From NCBI GenBank assembly GCA_031259225.1, contig JAIRLT010000188.1, positions 1-12,857 on the forward strand: a DNA stretch of 12,857 nt, written 5' to 3'. Under the pieces are notes generated by a model. The model had not been told where the DNA came from. It saw nothing but the letters and a program-made list of their open reading frames with translations, and searched no databases. The DNA comes from Prevotellaceae bacterium. Lineage in GTDB: Bacteria; Bacteroidota; Bacteroidia; Bacteroidales; UBA932. Positions 5,880 to 12,748 of this stretch are shown here, one piece after another; positions within the stretch are counted from its first letter, which is position 1, and each line of letters starts with the position of its first letter. Made by a program: the position numbers and the translations under genes.

Positions 5880-8783
5880 TTGAAACGAATAGAAATAGCT
5901 GACCTTTGGTCTGCAATTGACGGCGGTAAGCCCGTATTATTGCACTATTTTCCGCAGGCGGCTGTTGGGTTTGCCGGCAGGAAAAACTTTCGCATGCGAC
6001 CGGACGATCGGCAGCCCTCGGCGAACGTGTTCCTCGAAAATAAGGAAGGCGGCAAATTCTGGTATATTCAGGACAAAGGCGGCGGCGACAATAAAGCCCG
6101 GAATGCTGTTACTTTGGTTATGGAAAACGAGAACCTCAGTTATCCGGATGCTATCCGGTGGATAGCAGAACGGTTTGCCCCGCAATTATTATCCGGCGCT
6201 TCCGGCACACTTAAATCAACCCGGCAGCCGCACATTACAAAATCGCCGGAGGCGCTCAACGAAATTCAACTTGGCAGGCGCGAGGGCGATAATTTTACCG
6301 ACGAAGAGCTAAAAACGCTCGGCTTTGAAATTACGCAAGACCACTGCCGGGAAATGAACCTCGTGCCATTGGATTACTACATTACCCGCAAAAACGAGAA
6401 AGGCGAAAGCTGGATGATTGCCGCCACCCCCGATTATCCGATGTACTATTTCGACCATGGTGAGTTTGGCAAGATATACCAGCCTTACGGCGAATTGCGC
6501 TTTATGTATGTAGGGAAAAAGCCCGAAAACTACCTGTTCGCCGATGCCATAACGAGCCGGTTGCTGGCAAGTGCCAAAGCCGGCAACTTCCCGGAAGTAG
6601 AACCATCGCTACAACTGGACGAACGGATAGAACGACTGGTTATTTGTTCCGGTCCCAGCGATGCCCTCAACGTCTCGGCTAACAGCAAATGCCATGTCTG
6701 CTGGGCTAACAGCGAAACCGCCGACATCGACAGTTACACCTTTTATCTCTTAAAAAAGATAGCCAAAGAAATTTATATCCTCTACGATCTTGACGACACC
6801 GGACGGCAGAACGCTTTGCGCATAGCCTTAAAATATCTTGACCTAAACATTATCTGGCTACCCGATGATTTGCGGAATTTCCGCGACAGGAAAGGAAAAC
6901 CTTGCAAAGACGCAAAAGACTTCTTCCTGCATTACCGGACGCCCAAACACCGGAACCCGAAAAAATATTTTGAAACCCTCCTCAAAACAGCGCAGTCGCT
7001 CAAATTTTGGACGGAAAAATACGACAAAGGAGGGAAGGCTACCGGGTATGACATCGACAACGAACAGTTATACGGCTTTTTGCAGGCGAACGGCATTTAT
7101 AAAATCGAAACCAACATCAACAAAAAAGGCTTCACCTTTTGCCATGTTTGCGACAACATTGTTACACGTATTGATGAAGACAACTTCCCGCCGTTCGTAA
7201 ACACCTTCCTGATTAACTACTTGAAAAACAATCCGGAATATTACTCAAAATCGTTGATTAATAGCGTCCACCGGAGCAATCAGGTAAAGCTGGCAAGTCT
7301 GGAAAAAATCAAATTCGGACGGTTTGATTTTAAGTCCTACGACAGAAACTTCGATTTTTTCTTTTTCAAAAACACAGCCGTGCGCATCACCAAGGATGGG
7401 ATCTTCCCGTTCAAGGCTGCCGATGTAGGCAAATTTGTATATGACTTCAATATTATTGACCACGAATTTACCCTCCTCGACCCGCCGTTCAATGTGTCTT
7501 ACAGCGACGAATATCTTTCGTTGCAAAACAAACTGGCGGCGGCAGCCCCCCGCTCCCCCGAATGGGAACAGGTTAAAAAACAAATTGACGGCTTTAGCAA
7601 CCTGAAAAAATATGCGCTCTATTTATATGACACGGATTTCTCTTTTATGAAATATGTGTACAACACCTGCCGTATCTACTGGGAAAAAGAAGCTGCCGGC
7701 TACCAGTTGACAGCTTCCGAAAAAGCAGAACACGATTTGTGCTTTATTGCCAAAGTTTGCGCACTGGGGTACCTCTTGTTCCGCTACAAGGAATTGGGAC
7801 AAGCCTACTATGTCTACGCCATGGAAATGGAAGAGGGCGCGGAAGGTGAACACAAGGGAGGCACCGGGAAAACCATCCTGTTAAACGCTATTGAGTATTG
7901 CCGGAAACAATTTTTTGTCGATGGACAAAAACCGGAATTTCAAAAAAGCGAACACCTGTTCAGCGGCGTGGAGCGGGGCGTTACCGAAACCGTGTTTTTC
8001 GACGACCTCAGCAAAGATGTGGACTTGCACCGCTTCCTGAATACGATTACCGGGAAAATGGAAGTCCGGGCGCTTTACCGGAACACCGAAGTTATTCCAT
8101 TTGAGGAAGCGCCGAAAGTGTGCGGCGCATCCAATCACGGCATCCGGAATTTTGACGCCTCTTTACGCCGGCGTACTTGGTTTGCAGCTTTCAGTTCCTA
8201 TTATCATCCGGAAAACCGGTTGAAGAACCTGCCGGAAATGTCGCCGTTTACGGAATTTGGAAAAAACCTCATCAGCGACTATACGCCGGCAGAGATGAAC
8301 CAATTTTACAATTTCATGGCTTGCTGCCTGCACACTTACCTGAAATTCCGCCGGCGCATCCAGCCGCCGATGGAGTCCATCGAGCGCCGCAACCTCCAGC
8401 GGATTATTACCGACGATTTCCTCTGGTGGGCGGATGATTGGTTTAACAGCAGGCGGTTAAATGTGAACATCGTCAAGGAAGAAGCCTTTGACGCATTCAA
8501 AACCAAGCAATCGAAACGGGTCGCCGACAGTATCAAGATGAAAACCTTTACCGACCGCCTGCAACTGTGGTGCCAATACCACAATTACGAGTATAATCCG
8601 GCGGAACTGCTAAAAACCGAAACCGAACGCAAACGCAACGACATCCGCGAATACCGCAATGGGGAAGACGTGTATTGCTTCCACATCCGCACCGGCGTTG
8701 CTCCCGCCGCCCCCGCACCCCCAGAAAATAAGTTTTTGAACAAGCCATCTGACGGGATCATGCCCGGCGACCTGCCTTATTAA
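5880..8783 (+). CDS. Primase-helicase fusion (TOPRIM primase plus SF3-type helicase)
   Basis: A 967-residue replication protein read from TTG at 5880; codons are open from there and the N-terminus matches the family, while the first ATG would cut into it. Residues 1-105 are a primase N-terminal module without CHC2 cysteines (PDDRQPSANVF, DKGGGDNKARNAV, YPDAIRWIAERFAP). A TOPRIM domain spans about 253-350, with DLDD at 303-306; the usual acidic residue of the first motif is Ser (SGPSD, 257-261). The helicase part has Walker A GGTGKT (660-665), Walker B VFFDD (705-709), a sensor Asn (GASNHG, N752) and an arginine-finger-like LRRRTW (762-767), as in virus and plasmid D5/SF3 helicases. It should prime and unwind DNA at the element's origin; the iteron region begins 55 bases downstream of its stop. 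Origin recognition could lie in residues 830-940. Confidence 0.88.
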   Translation: MKRIEIADLWSAIDGGKPVLLHYFPQAAVGFAGRKNFRMRPDDRQPSANVFLENKEGGKFWYIQDKGGGDNKARNAVTLVMENENLSYPDAIRWIAERFAPQLLSGASGTLKSTRQPHITKSPEALNEIQLGRREGDNFTDEELKTLGFEITQDHCREMNLVPLDYYITRKNEKGESWMIAATPDYPMYYFDHGEFGKIYQPYGELRFMYVGKKPENYLFADAITSRLLASAKAGNFPEVEPSLQLDERIERLVICSGPSDALNVSANSKCHVCWANSETADIDSYTFYLLKKIAKEIYILYDLDDTGRQNALRIALKYLDLNIIWLPDDLRNFRDRKGKPCKDAKDFFLHYRTPKHRNPKKYFETLLKTAQSLKFWTEKYDKGGKATGYDIDNEQLYGFLQANGIYKIETNINKKGFTFCHVCDNIVTRIDEDNFPPFVNTFLINYLKNNPEYYSKSLINSVHRSNQVKLASLEKIKFGRFDFKSYDRNFDFFFFKNTAVRITKDGIFPFKAADVGKFVYDFNIIDHEFTLLDPPFNVSYSDEYLSLQNKLAAAAPRSPEWEQVKKQIDGFSNLKKYALYLYDTDFSFMKYVYNTCRIYWEKEAAGYQLTASEKAEHDLCFIAKVCALGYLLFRYKELGQAYYVYAMEMEEGAEGEHKGGTGKTILLNAIEYCRKQFFVDGQKPEFQKSEHLFSGVERGVTETVFFDDLSKDVDLHRFLNTITGKMEVRALYRNTEVIPFEEAPKVCGASNHGIRNFDASLRRRTWFAAFSSYYHPENRLKNLPEMSPFTEFGKNLISDYTPAEMNQFYNFMACCLHTYLKFRRRIQPPMESIERRNLQRIITDDFLWWADDWFNSRRLNVNIVKEEAFDAFKTKQSKRVADSIKMKTFTDRLQLWCQYHNYEYNPAELLKTETERKRNDIREYRNGEDVYCFHIRTGVAPAAPAPPENKFLNKPSDGIMPGDLPY

Positions 8784-8837
8784 TTTTTTTTGCAAATGAA
8801 AACAAATTTCATAAAAAAACACTTTTTTCTTATTTTC

Positions 8838-9102
8838 TTTGACGGTTTGACGGAATCAAAAATAAAAGAAAGAAAATCAATATATTATAGCTCCGTCAAA
8901 TTTTTTAACCATTTTTACGGATTTGACGGTTTGACGGAGCGCATTTTTGGGGGGCGAAAAACAACCCCGCAATTTGACGGCTATAAATCAGTACATTACT
9001 GCAAATTCCGTCAAATCCGTCAAACGCCGTTTTTGGCATTTGACGGAGCTAAACCGCAATTTGACGGAAGAAAATCAAGTAGTTATCTTCTGCTCCGTCA
9101 AA
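8838..9102. repeat. Iteron cluster, candidate replication origin
   Basis: TTTGACGG occurs seven times on the plus strand (starts 8838, 8846, 8922, 8930, 8973, 9039, 9060) and four times inverted as CCGTCAAA (starts 8893, 9008, 9017, 9095), 11 copies in 265 bases. Longer matches exist: GCTCCGTCAAA (8890-8900 and 9092-9102) against TTTGACGGAGC (8930-8940 and 9039-9049), and CCGCAATTTGACGG twice (8967-8980, 9054-9067). The block lies directly downstream of the primase-helicase gene, the usual place of iterons bound by a Rep or primase protein. Origin function is inferred. Confidence 0.75.
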
Positions 9103-9194
9103 TTATTCCCGGAATTGCCCAAAACCGACTAAAAAACGTATTTTAGAAAAAATGAAGCCCAAAAAAATAACACAGTTGTTATATATAAATTTGA

Positions 9195-9228
9195 CCTTTC
9201 AAATCGGCGCAAAACAACCTACCTTCGT
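9195..9228 (+). promoter_or_regulatory. Candidate late promoter 1
   Basis: CCTTTC (9195-9200), 17 bases, then CCTACCTTCGT (9218-9228). TACCTTCG is one mismatch from the TAnnTTTG -7 box, and the TTTC within CCTTTC lies 19 bases before it. The same two blocks with the same spacing recur at 10370-10403. It would drive the genes from 9374. Confidence 0.55.
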
Positions 9229-9284
9229 GGTTAATGATTAATGATTAATGCAGACGACTTATGACTTTCAACTTTCAACTTATG
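9229..9284. repeat. 7-bp periodic array, 8 units, in the late leader
   Basis: Consecutive heptads GGTTAAT, GATTAAT, GATTAAT, GCAGACG, ACTTATG, ACTTTCA, ACTTTCA and ACTTATG start right after the candidate late promoter. Two sub-families (GATTAAT-like and ACTTTCA-like) keep one 7-base register. Confidence 0.6.
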
Positions 9285-9333
9285 ACGACTTACGCTTGGA
9301 AAAGTACTTTAAAAAAAGGCGCCAATAAATTAC

Positions 9334-9368
9334 TTTTAACTCTTAACTCTTAGTTCTTAACTCTTAAC
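9334..9368. repeat. 7-bp tandem spacer array (5 units) before the start at 9374
   Basis: TTTTAAC, TCTTAAC, TCTTAGT, TCTTAAC and TCTTAAC follow each other exactly and end 5 bases before the ATG. The array takes the place where a ribosome-binding region would be. Confidence 0.65.
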
Positions 9369-9373
9369 TTATT

Positions 9374-9865
9374 ATGACTAAAACATATATGCACCTCAAC
9401 CCGGCTTTACAGGAATTTGTCGTCTGTGCCTTTCTCAACGGAACCCGCCGCGTGAGCGCTACGGACACCTTCGGCAAGCTTATCAAGCCTTGGCTGTCCA
9501 TCCCGCCCGAAGGGTACCATCCCATTGCGCCCAGGGGCGCCGGCGTCTTTGAATTTGAACTCCCGGCTTATGAAGACAAAAACACCGCCTATAATTTTTA
9601 CATCGCCCCAAAGGCGCAGAAGTACATCGCTACTATACTCAATGAAATGTTCCTGAACCTGATGTTTATCCACCTTGACAAAATTCTGCCGCGGATGGAA
9701 CGCGAGCAAATCAAAGACGCCATCTACGACTACTGCTACAGCTACAATATTACTATGGAACACATCCAGTACGACACCCTGAAAAAAGCCTATTACCGTT
9801 ACCGGAAAAAAAACATAAAAAAAAAGTCGTCAGGATTTGTCCCCGTCCTGTCCCTTCTAATTTAA
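9374..9865 (+). CDS. Hypothetical late-region protein (163 aa)
   Basis: The first gene behind candidate late promoter 1. The 163-residue product begins with a mixed region (MHLNPALQEFVVCAFLNGTR..., then KPWLSIPPEGYHPIAPRGAG) and ends in a helical, strongly basic part: LPRMEREQIKDAIYDYCYSY, then DTLKKAYYRYRKKNIKKKSS at about residues 130-152. The basic C-terminus suggests nucleic-acid binding, as for a late-gene activator or a small terminase-like protein, but no signature proves either. No membrane segment is obvious. Third-position composition is similar to the head genes. I do not recognise the family. Confidence 0.6.
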   Translation: MTKTYMHLNPALQEFVVCAFLNGTRRVSATDTFGKLIKPWLSIPPEGYHPIAPRGAGVFEFELPAYEDKNTAYNFYIAPKAQKYIATILNEMFLNLMFIHLDKILPRMEREQIKDAIYDYCYSYNITMEHIQYDTLKKAYYRYRKKNIKKKSSGFVPVLSLLI

Positions 9866-9872
9866 CCGTAAC

Positions 9873-9906
9873 AATCCGCGTAATCCGTATCAATCCGTTT
9901 AATCCG
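9873..9906. repeat. AATCCG repeat spacer between 9865 and 9913
   Basis: AATCCG recurs at 9873, 9882, 9892 and 9901, that is every 9-10 bases, and ends 6 bases before the ATG at 9913. It is another junction filled with a short repeat, though not of 7-bp period. Confidence 0.55.
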
Positions 9907-9912
9907 TATATA

Positions 9913-10293
9913 ATGAAACTTGGAATAAAAAAAATCGAATACCGCCACAAAGACGTTACCGGCAATACAGCTTGGAAGCAACTGAACATCGTACAATTTT
10001 CCGGCACCCTTGCCGAAGAATGGAGCGAGGAACCCGCCGGAATGCTCAGTACCGTGACCATACAGGCAGAACTCCGGCGCAGCTCCGAACAAAACGACCG
10101 GCTGCTGCTCGAACTGTTGAAAAGCCAGCATCACTACCGTATCACCGACATGAACGGGTACCAATATTTAATAGGCACAGCCGACTACTTACCGCGCCTG
10201 ACTTACCAGCGTGCAATTGCCAAACTCAACCCTAACGGCTACAAACTAAAACTTATCTACAAAAGCCCAAAAGGATTAGTGATTAGTGGTTAG
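9913..10293 (+). CDS. Hypothetical protein, probably phage morphogenesis-associated (126 aa)
   Basis: This 126-residue frame is predicted mostly beta with a central helix: LNIVQFSGTLAEEWSEEPAG, a LLLELLKSQ helix, then HHYRITDMNGYQYLIGTADY and LKLIYKSPKGL. The pattern of short strands with conserved Trp, Gly and Tyr recalls small phage structural or assembly proteins, but I cannot name the family. Its last residues (VISG) and TAG stop lie within the 7-bp repeat array starting at 10274, so the natural C-terminus may end at KGL. It stands directly before the protease-capsid block, which supports a late role by position only. Confidence 0.6.
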   Translation: MKLGIKKIEYRHKDVTGNTAWKQLNIVQFSGTLAEEWSEEPAGMLSTVTIQAELRRSSEQNDRLLLELLKSQHHYRITDMNGYQYLIGTADYLPRLTYQRAIAKLNPNGYKLKLIYKSPKGLVISG

Positions 10294-10343
10294 TGATTAG
10301 TGGTTAACGGTTAGTGGTTAACGGTTAACGGTTAACGGTTAGG
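10274..10343. repeat. 7-bp tandem array, 10 units (GRTTAGT/GGTTAAC)
   Basis: Ten exact-register heptads: GATTAGT twice, GGTTAGT, GATTAGT, GGTTAAC, GGTTAGT, GGTTAAC three times, then GGTTAGG. It begins inside the preceding gene and supplies its stop. Bases 10290-10320 form one arm of an inverted repeat with 10418-10448. Confidence 0.8.
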
Positions 10344-10448
10344 CAATAATAAAATAGTCAATAAACAGTCCTTTCGTTACCTTATATATAAGCCTACTTT
10401 TGTACCGTAAAAAACACTAACCACTAACCGTTAACCACTAACCACTAA
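10290..10448. repeat. Near-perfect 31-bp inverted repeat flanking a promoter
   Basis: Bases 10290-10320 match the reverse complement of 10418-10448 at 30 of 31 positions (mismatch at 10296). The 97-base segment between the arms contains candidate late promoter 2. The arms are built of heptads, so part of the match follows from low complexity, but the order of heptad types also agrees between arms. Confidence 0.65.
10370..10403 (+). promoter_or_regulatory. Candidate late promoter 2, upstream of the head genes
   Basis: CCTTTC (10370-10375), 17 bases, then CCTACTTTTGT (10393-10403), containing a full-consensus -7 box TACTTTTG (10395-10402). The spacer includes TTATATATAA. The start point would be near 10410, giving a leader made of the inverted heptad array before the GTG at 10454. 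Same architecture as 9195-9228. Confidence 0.7.
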
Positions 10449-10449
10449 A
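10415..10449. repeat. 7-bp tandem array, 5 units, inverted orientation
   Basis: CACTAAC, CACTAAC, CGTTAAC, CACTAAC and CACTAAA follow in register and end 4 bases before the GTG start at 10454. The units are reverse complements of the GGTTAGT-like heptads at 10274-10343. Confidence 0.75.
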
Positions 10450-10453
10450 AAAA

Positions 10454-11677
10454 GTGCAATTTTCGTTCCTCAAAGAGCTGCTTACTTCCGCGTGGCAAAT
10501 TGACGCCATCACAGCGCAAATTTATGCGCCGGTATTGCGTGGCGTACTCAATGGTCTGCACTTTGAGCGCGAAGAACCCAATGAAAATTACCAGCCCTAT
10601 AATGTAGCGGACAGTCGCACATCGCCTGTCTCAAATCGCACATCGCAAATCAACGTACAACCCTTGCGCGGCGTCATGCTAAAACACGACAGCATGTCGG
10701 GAATAGTAGGCACGCGCACCATCGCCGGAAACCTCCGGAACGCCGACAAGAATAAGGATGTCACCGGGCATATCCTGCTCATCGACTCCGGTGGCGGACA
10801 GGTGGCGGCGGTGCCGGAACTATCCGATGCCATCAAGCAGCTCACAAAACCAATTGTAGCATTTGTGGACGGATGCATGTGTTCGGCGGCTATGTACGTC
10901 GGAAGCTATTGCAAAAAAATCATCGCTTCACGCGATACCGACAATATAGGTTGCATCGGTACGGTAATCGAACTCGCAGGCTTCCCGAAATTCAACAAAG
11001 AACCTGATGGGTTCACTTACGTACGCATTTACGCCGACCAGTCCACCGAAAAAAACGAAGAATACGAAGCTGCCCTCACCGGCGACTTCAAACTCGTCAG
11101 GGAACGTATCCTGAACCCGTTCAACGAACAGTTTATCGCCGACATCCGGTCCAACCGCCCCAATGTAAAGGACGAACACCTCAAAGGGCGCACCTTCCAC
11201 GCCTCCGAAGTCGTCGGGACCCTCATCGACAGCATCGGCGCCTTTGAAACCGCCATACAAGCTGTCTTAGAACTCAGCCAACAATCAACAACTAAACAAC
11301 TAAACAATTCAACAACAATGAACAAAAAACGCGCAGCCCTAATGACCCTGCTCGAAGTAACCGAACTGGTCATTGAAGACGGGCAGACCTCGCTCAACGA
11401 GCAGCAGCTCGAAGCGATTGAGAATGCTTTGGTAGCCGGCGACACCGCCGCTACCGGATTGGCTACTGCAAAAACCGAATTGCAAACCGCCAGTGCTACT
11501 ATCGCTACCCGCGATGCCACCATTGCCGAACAGGCAAAGAAAATCACCGAACTCGAAGCCGCCGCCGGCGCGCCCTCTGCCACCGTAGTAAAGCCTACTG
11601 ATGGTGATGGCAAACCCGCTGCCGAGTCGAAAAACACCTACCAGAATGTCCGCGACATCCTGAAAGGAAATTCATAA
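10454..11677 (+). CDS. S49-like (SppA/ClpP fold) prohead protease fused to scaffold
   Basis: 407 residues from a GTG start, which follows the heptad leader by 4 bases. Residues about 70-275 are an S49-type serine protease: HILLIDSGGGQV (DSGGG, 111-115), DGCMCSAAMYVGSY with probable nucleophile S144, then DNIGCIGTVIEL. K200 lies at a distance suiting the Ser-Lys dyad of the family. Residues 289-407 are a scaffold-like segment, helical and rich in Ala, Thr and Glu (LEAIENALVAGDTAATGLAT...; TIAEQAKKITELEAAAGAP), with a flexible middle and a conserved-looking YQNVRDILKG end. The protease should mature the prohead by cutting scaffold. A 7-bp periodic insert encodes residues about 53-67 (DSRTSPVSNRTSQIN), and a repeat spacer encodes the protease-scaffold linker. 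The major capsid gene follows after one heptad array. Confidence 0.88.
   Translation: MQFSFLKELLTSAWQIDAITAQIYAPVLRGVLNGLHFEREEPNENYQPYNVADSRTSPVSNRTSQINVQPLRGVMLKHDSMSGIVGTRTIAGNLRNADKNKDVTGHILLIDSGGGQVAAVPELSDAIKQLTKPIVAFVDGCMCSAAMYVGSYCKKIIASRDTDNIGCIGTVIELAGFPKFNKEPDGFTYVRIYADQSTEKNEEYEAALTGDFKLVRERILNPFNEQFIADIRSNRPNVKDEHLKGRTFHASEVVGTLIDSIGAFETAIQAVLELSQQSTTKQLNNSTTMNKKRAALMTLLEVTELVIEDGQTSLNEQQLEAIENALVAGDTAATGLATAKTELQTASATIATRDATIAEQAKKITELEAAAGAPSATVVKPTDGDGKPAAESKNTYQNVRDILKGNS
10612..10653. repeat. 7-bp periodic array inside the protease coding sequence
   Basis: CAGTCGC, ACATCGC, CTGTCTC, AAATCGC, ACATCGC and AAATCAA keep a 7-base register, and TCGCACATCGC is exactly repeated (10615-10625, 10636-10646). 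At 42 bases it is a multiple of three and encodes the Ser/Thr/Asn/Arg-rich stretch just ahead of the protease domain. It resembles a junction spacer caught inside an open frame. Confidence 0.5.
11282..11317. repeat. In-frame 8-bp spacer repeats before an internal ATG
   Basis: AACTAAAC twice (11290-11305) and the related AATTCAAC (11306-11313), preceded by CAATCAAC, end 4 bases before the in-frame ATG at 11318. Composition (A/C-rich, no G) and the 4-base gap match the spacers before true gene starts in this window. They encode the QSTTKQLNNSTT linker. Confidence 0.6.
11318..11677 (+). CDS. Candidate internally started scaffold protein (119 aa), nested in the protease gene
   Basis: An in-frame ATG at codon 289 of the protease gene begins MNKKRAALMTLLEVTELVIE and would give a 119-residue free scaffold. 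It is preceded by a G-free repeat spacer of the sort found before separate genes here. The arrangement is the same as lambda C/Nu3, where scaffold is made from an internal start within the protease gene. Separate translation is inferred; the fusion product is also expected. Confidence 0.5.
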   Translation: MNKKRAALMTLLEVTELVIEDGQTSLNEQQLEAIENALVAGDTAATGLATAKTELQTASATIATRDATIAEQAKKITELEAAAGAPSATVVKPTDGDGKPAAESKNTYQNVRDILKGNS

Positions 11678-11710
11678 TTCATAACTCATAACTCATAATT
11701 TATAATTCTT
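11669..11710. repeat. 7-bp tandem spacer array (6 units) abutting the capsid start
   Basis: AATTCAT, AATTCAT, AACTCAT, AACTCAT, AATTTAT and AATTCTT run without a gap into the ATG at 11711. The first units encode the last residues and the TAA of the protease-scaffold gene. Confidence 0.8.
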
Positions 11711-12748
11711 ATGGGAATTTCACAAGACCTCAACATTGCACAAGCATTAATCGAAGCCGGAACAAAATACAAAAAGGAAATTTTGACCGCTCCGGTAGTA
11801 GCCTTTGACGAAGTCAAACCCTACTTCACTATACGCAACGGTATCCAAGGGAAAATCGTTGGCGGTATCCTTACCGTTAATGGACAGTTTCGTCCCTATC
11901 GCACCGAAAAAGGCGCGTCCGGCGTCGGCAACATCAAGCCATACGAATGGGAAGTATACCTTGGCGACCTCGTCAAGGAATTTGACCCAAACGTGGTATT
12001 AGGCTCACTCTACACCGAACCCACCGCTACCAAGCCCGACCAGATGGCTATTGCCCGGCGCATTGCGCTGGAAGTAGCCCTCAAAGCAGGCGAAGCCCTC
12101 TACGACAACCTCTTTACTGCTGTACGTAACGCAGAAGGCGACACTTCCGCTGACCTCTTCAACGGCTATCACACCATTTTCGCCAAAGCCATTACCGACG
12201 CTATCGCATCGGAAGCCATTGGCAACTACATGGACTTGACCGGAACACCCATCGGCGCGCACAACGCCGGCGACGTACTCAAAAGCATCTTCCAAAACCT
12301 GAACAGGATGCTCAGGCGCGGAAGGCAACTTAGCCTCTACTGCCCGCCGTCCATTGTTGACTACTACGAAACATGGTTCCAGCAGGAATTTGGACACACC
12401 CCGTGGAACAAAGGCTATCAGCAAAAAGAACTGCACAGCAGCCGTGGACGCTTACACTTCGTCGAACTTGACAACATGGAAACAGGCAACTTCATGTATG
12501 TAACCGTAAAGGAAAACATGAACATCGGCTTCGACCGAGAAAGCGACAAGGAACAGGTGGAAATCCGCCGGGTGGACAATCCGAAAGTAGTGCAATTATT
12601 CATGAAAACGCACTTTGGTGTGGGCTTCGAAACCATCATGCCCGAATACCTCTGCGGTGTAAAATTCGGACATTACGTGCCCGAAGAACCAGAAGAACCC
12701 GGACAGGGAGGCAGCGGAGACAGCGGAAGCAGCGGAACCAACTCATAA
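11711..12748 (+). CDS. Major capsid protein (HK97-fold type)
   Basis: A 345-residue protein directly after protease-scaffold, the standard place for the major capsid protein. The N-terminus (MGISQDLNIAQALIEAGTKY) is helical. The central part (LVKEFDPNVVLGSLYTEPTA, MAIARRIALEVALKAGEALYDNLFTAV, then a spine-helix-like DVLKSIFQNLNRMLRRGRQL) and the late beta-rich part (FMYVTVKENMNIGFDRESDK..., QLFMKTHFGVGFETIMPEYL) suit an HK97-type coat protein of Bacteroides phages. About 23 C-terminal residues are acidic, then Gly/Ser-rich (GQGGSGDSGSSGTNS), a probable flexible or surface tail; its last codons and stop fall in the next heptad array. Assignment rests on position, length and general pattern, not on a search. 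Confidence 0.8.
   Translation: MGISQDLNIAQALIEAGTKYKKEILTAPVVAFDEVKPYFTIRNGIQGKIVGGILTVNGQFRPYRTEKGASGVGNIKPYEWEVYLGDLVKEFDPNVVLGSLYTEPTATKPDQMAIARRIALEVALKAGEALYDNLFTAVRNAEGDTSADLFNGYHTIFAKAITDAIASEAIGNYMDLTGTPIGAHNAGDVLKSIFQNLNRMLRRGRQLSLYCPPSIVDYYETWFQQEFGHTPWNKGYQQKELHSSRGRLHFVELDNMETGNFMYVTVKENMNIGFDRESDKEQVEIRRVDNPKVVQLFMKTHFGVGFETIMPEYLCGVKFGHYVPEEPEEPGQGGSGDSGSSGTNS

Larger units (their letters stand above)
8784..9373. other. Non-coding control region between replication and late genes
   Basis: This 590-base stretch holds, in order: an A/T-rich entry; the iteron block (8838-9102); a 6-bp dyad at 9167-9182 (ATAACA-CAGT-TGTTAT); a TTATATATAA palindrome (9179-9188); a candidate late promoter (9195-9228); eight 7-bp repeats (9229-9284); and five TYTTARY heptads (9334-9368) before the next ATG. 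A 118-codon frame (8790-9146) crosses the iterons but looks like a by-product of them. No terminator with stem and T-run was found. Confidence 0.7.

Noticed and set aside
8781..8790. T-run after the primase-helicase stop as a terminator
   Set aside because: No stem precedes the T-run.
8838..9102. CRISPR array
   Set aside because: Repeat units are only 8 bases, occur in both orientations and with uneven spacing; no cas genes are present.
9152..9241. 29-codon frame from the ATG at 9152
   Set aside because: It crosses the candidate late promoter and has no support beyond being open.
11029..11637. 202-codon open frame on the minus strand
   Set aside because: It is the antisense of the protease-scaffold gene; its Ser/Val/Ala-rich product mirrors biased codons of the true gene and no start context supports it.
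12005..12436. 143-codon open frame on the minus strand
   Set aside because: Antisense shadow of the capsid gene with no recognisable domain.
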